Source: CAZKTS01 sp964555735 (GTDB lineage Bacteria; Actinomycetota; Acidimicrobiia; IMCC26256; PALSA-555). Taken from it: a stretch of 7,836 nucleotides of DNA. This document shows, piece after piece, positions 5,289 through 7,836 of the stretch (within the stretch, counting starts at the first letter, position 1; each line of letters opens with the position of its first letter). The translations under genes were made by a program, and so were the position numbers. Location: NCBI GenBank assembly GCA_964555735.1, contig CAZKTS010000178.1, positions 1 to 7,836 of the forward strand, read 5' to 3'. The notes below the pieces were generated by a model. That model had not been told where the DNA came from, searched no databases, and saw nothing but the letters and a program-made list of their open reading frames with translations.

Positions 5289-7836
5289 ATGATCGCCGAG
5301 GCGGCGCCGCCGAGCGCGCACGAGAGCGCGCCGACGGCCACCGGTGGCCGGCGGCGGGATCGAGGGACCTGGTTCGAGCTGGCCGCCCTCGCGCTCCTCG
5401 CGTACGTCCCGTTCCTCCTGTCGTCGCCCGGCAAGGTGAGCGCCGACACCAAGCAGCTCCTCGCCATCGATCCCGGTCGCCTGCTCGAGCGGGCCCCGTA
5501 CCTGTGGGACACCCACGCCGGGCTCGGCACCGTCACCCACCAGCACATCGGCTACCTGGTCCCCATGGGGCCGTTCTTCTGGCTCTTCGACGCGTTCGGC
5601 GTGCCGCCGTGGGTCACGCAGCGGCTCTGGCTCGGGACGCTCTCGTTCGTCGCCGTGCTCGGGGCCCGGTGGCTGCTCCGCCAGCTCGGCGCGAGCCGGA
5701 TCGGTGCGCTGGCCGGCGCGCTCGTCTACCTGCTCACGCCGTACCAGCTCGCGTTCACCGCTCGCTCGTCGATCTTGCTGTTGCCATGGGCGGGCCTCCC
5801 GCTCCTCGTGGCCCTCACGGTCCGCGCCGATCGCCGTGCCGCCGACGCCGACCGCGGCACGAGGTGGCGCGACCCCGCCCTGTTCGCGCTGGTGGCCTTC
5901 CTCATCGCCGGCGTCAACGCGACGTCGCTGGTGTTCGTCTTCATCGGGCCCGGTCTCTGGCTCGCGCTCCGCATGGTCGACGGCCGCGCCGCGGCGAAGC
6001 AGGCCCTCTTGACCGGGGTGCGACTGCTCGTGCCGACGGTCGGCGTCTCCCTGTGGTGGGCCGTCGGCTTGCGCACGCAGGGAACGTTCGGGTTGCCGGT
6101 GCTGCAGCTCACCGAGACTCTCCGGACGTCGTCGGCGTCATCGCTCCCGAGCGACCTCCTGCGCGGCCTCGGCAACTGGTTCTTCTACGGCGGCGACCGG
6201 CTGGGCTACTCCCTCGATCAGACCAACGACTACGCGAACACGCGGTGGGTGATCGCGCTCAGCTTCGCGATCCCGATCGCTGCGCTCACCGTCGCGGCGC
6301 TCGTGCGGTGGCGGTACCGCGCGTACTTCGTGCTCCTGATCGTGGTCGGCACGGTCGTCGGTGTCGGTGCATGGCCGTTCGACGACCCGAGTCCGTACGG
6401 CCGGCTGTTCAAGGCGCTGGCCGAGGACTCCTCCCTCGTGTTCGCGCTCCGCAACACCGCGAGGGTCGTACCGCTGATCGTGCTCGGCATGGCGGGCATC
6501 CTCGCCGCCGGGATCTCGGCGTTGACCGTGCAGCGCAAGCAGCTGATCGCCGGCGCGATCGTGGTCTCGCTCGCGGTGCTTGCCCTCGCGCCGGCCTGGC
6601 GGCACGGGTTCCTCTCGGAGCGCAACAACCGGCCGGCGGCGATCCCGCAGTACTGGTACGACGCCGCCGACGCGCTCGAAGCCGAAGGCGACGCGACCCG
6701 CGTGCTGGAGATCCCCGGGGCGAACTTCGCCGCCTACCGCTGGGGCAACAGCGTCGACGCCATCACCCAGGCGCTCATCGACCGCCCGTGGGTCGCGCGC
6801 GAGGTGCTCCCGTACGGCACGCCCGCGTCGGTGAACCTCCTCGACGCACTCGACCACCGCATCCAGGAGGGCACGCTCGACCCCGACGCGCTGGCCCGCG
6901 TGGCGCGGATCCTCGCGACCGGGACGATCGTGCTGCGCTCCGACCTCGAGTACGAGCGCTTCGACACACCCCGACCGAGGCTCCTGTGGGCCGCCCTCAC
7001 CGATCCACTGGCGGCCGGCCTGGACGAGCCCGTGCCGTACGGCCCGCCGACGCCGAACCGGGCGTCGGCCGGCCTCCCGATGCTCGACGAGCTCGAGCTC
7101 CGCACGCCCGTCGATGCCGCCGACCCCCCGCCGGTCGCGCTGTTCGACGTGCGCGATGCCGTCGACATCGTCCACGCCGCCCCGGTCCACCAGCCCGTGG
7201 TGCTCGCCGGCGACGGCGAGGGGATCGTCGATGCGGCCGCCGCCGGCCTGCTCGACGGCAACCAGCTGGTGCTCGAGCTCGCCACGCTCACGAAGGCCGA
7301 GCTGCGCGCCGCGCTCGCCCGCGGCGCCGACCTCGTGCTCACCGACACGAACCGCCGCCGCGCCGAGACGTTCTTCGCCAGCGTCCGCGACACGACCGGC
7401 GCCACCGAACGGGCCGGGCAGCCCCGCGCCGAGGACGACCGCGACCAGCGCCTGGCGCCGTTCCCCTCGTCCGACGACGAGCGCACCGTGGCCGAGCACC
7501 GCGGTGCCACGGCCGATGCCAGCGCCTACGGTGAGGCGAGGGAGCGGTACACCCCCGAGGACCGAGCGGTGCACGCCGTCGACGGCGACGAGCGCACCGC
7601 GTGGCGGGTGGCAGGCGGTGAGCAGCCCCACGGCGAGGTGCTCGTGATCCGACCAGCCCATGCGGTACGGAGCAACCACATGACCTTGGTGCAGCCCCAG
7701 GTGGGGGAGCGCGGCCGCGTGCTGACGCGGGCGAGCGTCCGCATCGACGACGGGGCGCCCATCACCGTGGAGCTCGGGCCCGACTCCCTGACGCCCGAGG
7801 GCCAGGTCGTGCGGTTCCCGGAGCAGGACGTCCACA
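5289..7836 (+). CDS. aftD: AftD-like alpha-(1->3)-arabinofuranosyltransferase, 3'-truncated
   Basis: The frame is open from the ATG at 5289 to the window end: 849 codons plus one base, with no stop. An in-frame TGA at 5253 with no other start codon after it fixes this start. After a basic N-terminal tail (RRRDR at 21-25), the first helix (about 28-46) leads into an outer loop with SADTK (51-55, acidic Asp53) and WDTHAGLGTVTHQ (73-85), both characteristic of AftD. Helices continue to about 434. The large outer region carries the DUF3367 signatures IPGANF (455-460), YRWGN (463-467), EVLPYG (485-490), LQ/IQEGTLDP-type text at 506-513, and YERFDTPRPRLLW (535-547). From about 745 a discoidin-like carbohydrate-binding module begins (RYTPEDRA, then DGDERTAWRV). 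In mycobacteria AftD adds arabinofuranose to arabinan of arabinogalactan/lipoarabinomannan, using a decaprenyl-phosphate donor outside the membrane; that protein has about 1,400 residues, so roughly 550 are missing here. The family is clear; the exact glycan is inferred. Confidence 0.9.
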   Translation, partial: MIAEAAPPSAHESAPTATGGRRRDRGTWFELAALALLAYVPFLLSSPGKVSADTKQLLAIDPGRLLERAPYLWDTHAGLGTVTHQHIGYLVPMGPFFWLFDAFGVPPWVTQRLWLGTLSFVAVLGARWLLRQLGASRIGALAGALVYLLTPYQLAFTARSSILLLPWAGLPLLVALTVRADRRAADADRGTRWRDPALFALVAFLIAGVNATSLVFVFIGPGLWLALRMVDGRAAAKQALLTGVRLLVPTVGVSLWWAVGLRTQGTFGLPVLQLTETLRTSSASSLPSDLLRGLGNWFFYGGDRLGYSLDQTNDYANTRWVIALSFAIPIAALTVAALVRWRYRAYFVLLIVVGTVVGVGAWPFDDPSPYGRLFKALAEDSSLVFALRNTARVVPLIVLGMAGILAAGISALTVQRKQLIAGAIVVSLAVLALAPAWRHGFLSERNNRPAAIPQYWYDAADALEAEGDATRVLEIPGANFAAYRWGNSVDAITQALIDRPWVAREVLPYGTPASVNLLDALDHRIQEGTLDPDALARVARILATGTIVLRSDLEYERFDTPRPRLLWAALTDPLAAGLDEPVPYGPPTPNRASAGLPMLDELELRTPVDAADPPPVALFDVRDAVDIVHAAPVHQPVVLAGDGEGIVDAAAAGLLDGNQLVLELATLTKAELRAALARGADLVLTDTNRRRAETFFASVRDTTGATERAGQPRAEDDRDQRLAPFPSSDDERTVAEHRGATADASAYGEARERYTPEDRAVHAVDGDERTAWRVAGGEQPHGEVLVIRPAHAVRSNHMTLVQPQVGERGRVLTRASVRIDDGAPITVELGPDSLTPEGQVVRFPEQDVH

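Noticed and set aside
3563..5548. 661-codon minus-strand open frame
   Set aside because: It is out of frame with the GT-C gene and extends across the divergent spacer into the AftD-like gene. The translation is Arg-rich with no domain.
5504..7534. 676-codon plus-strand open frame
   Set aside because: It is the wrong frame of the AftD-like gene. Its translation is Arg/Pro/Ala-rich with no family motif or membrane helices, whereas the frame from 5289 matches AftD throughout.
6138..7835. 565-codon minus-strand open frame
   Set aside because: It is antisense to the AftD-like gene. Its composition is Arg/Gly/Val/Glu-rich without recognisable domains, typical of the complement of GC-rich coding DNA.

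Overview
The window is GC-rich and densely coded. It uses GTG starts, short gaps and a strong C/G preference at third codon positions. The best organism clue is the long, 3'-truncated gene at 5289-7836. It is a clear homologue of the actinobacterial alpha-(1->3)-arabinofuranosyltransferase AftD (DUF3367 family), which points to a high-GC actinobacterium. I cannot place it further. It could be a mycolate-type organism with arabinogalactan or a deeper lineage, such as Acidimicrobiia, that carries AftD-like proteins for another polymer.

Layout: (1) 1-663, plus strand, is the 3' part of an enoyl-CoA hydratase/isomerase (crotonase) family gene whose start lies outside the window. (2) 667-3222, minus strand, converges on it with only three bases between the stop codons. 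It encodes a large membrane protein in which a spermidine-synthase-like Rossmann methyltransferase-fold domain sits between two multi-pass membrane domains. (3) 3280-5205, minus strand, lies just upstream of (2) in the same direction and probably shares its transcript. It encodes a GT-C-fold membrane glycosyltransferase with a C-terminal extracytoplasmic domain. (4) An 83-base divergent spacer (5206-5288) holds a perfect 10-bp palindrome and a possible -10 element close to each start, so one or both genes may be leaderless. (5) 5289 to the window end, plus strand, is the AftD-like gene; 849 codons are visible.

Genes 2-4 look like a cell-envelope glycan locus. Two GT-C enzymes, which typically use polyprenyl-phosphate sugar donors on the outer face of the membrane, flank a shared control region. 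A membrane-embedded transferase-like protein of unknown substrate lies downstream of one of them. That grouping is inference from gene order and family membership. The crotonase belongs to acyl-CoA metabolism and is probably an unrelated neighbour.

I saw no tRNA, rRNA, CRISPR array, insertion sequence or phage gene, and no gene-free stretch over 300 bases. Many long open frames on the opposite strand or in other frames are by-products of the high GC content. The least ordinary points are a crotonase lacking both classical catalytic glutamates, a spermidine-synthase-like domain lacking the usual catalytic aspartate, and the possible leaderless divergent promoter pair.
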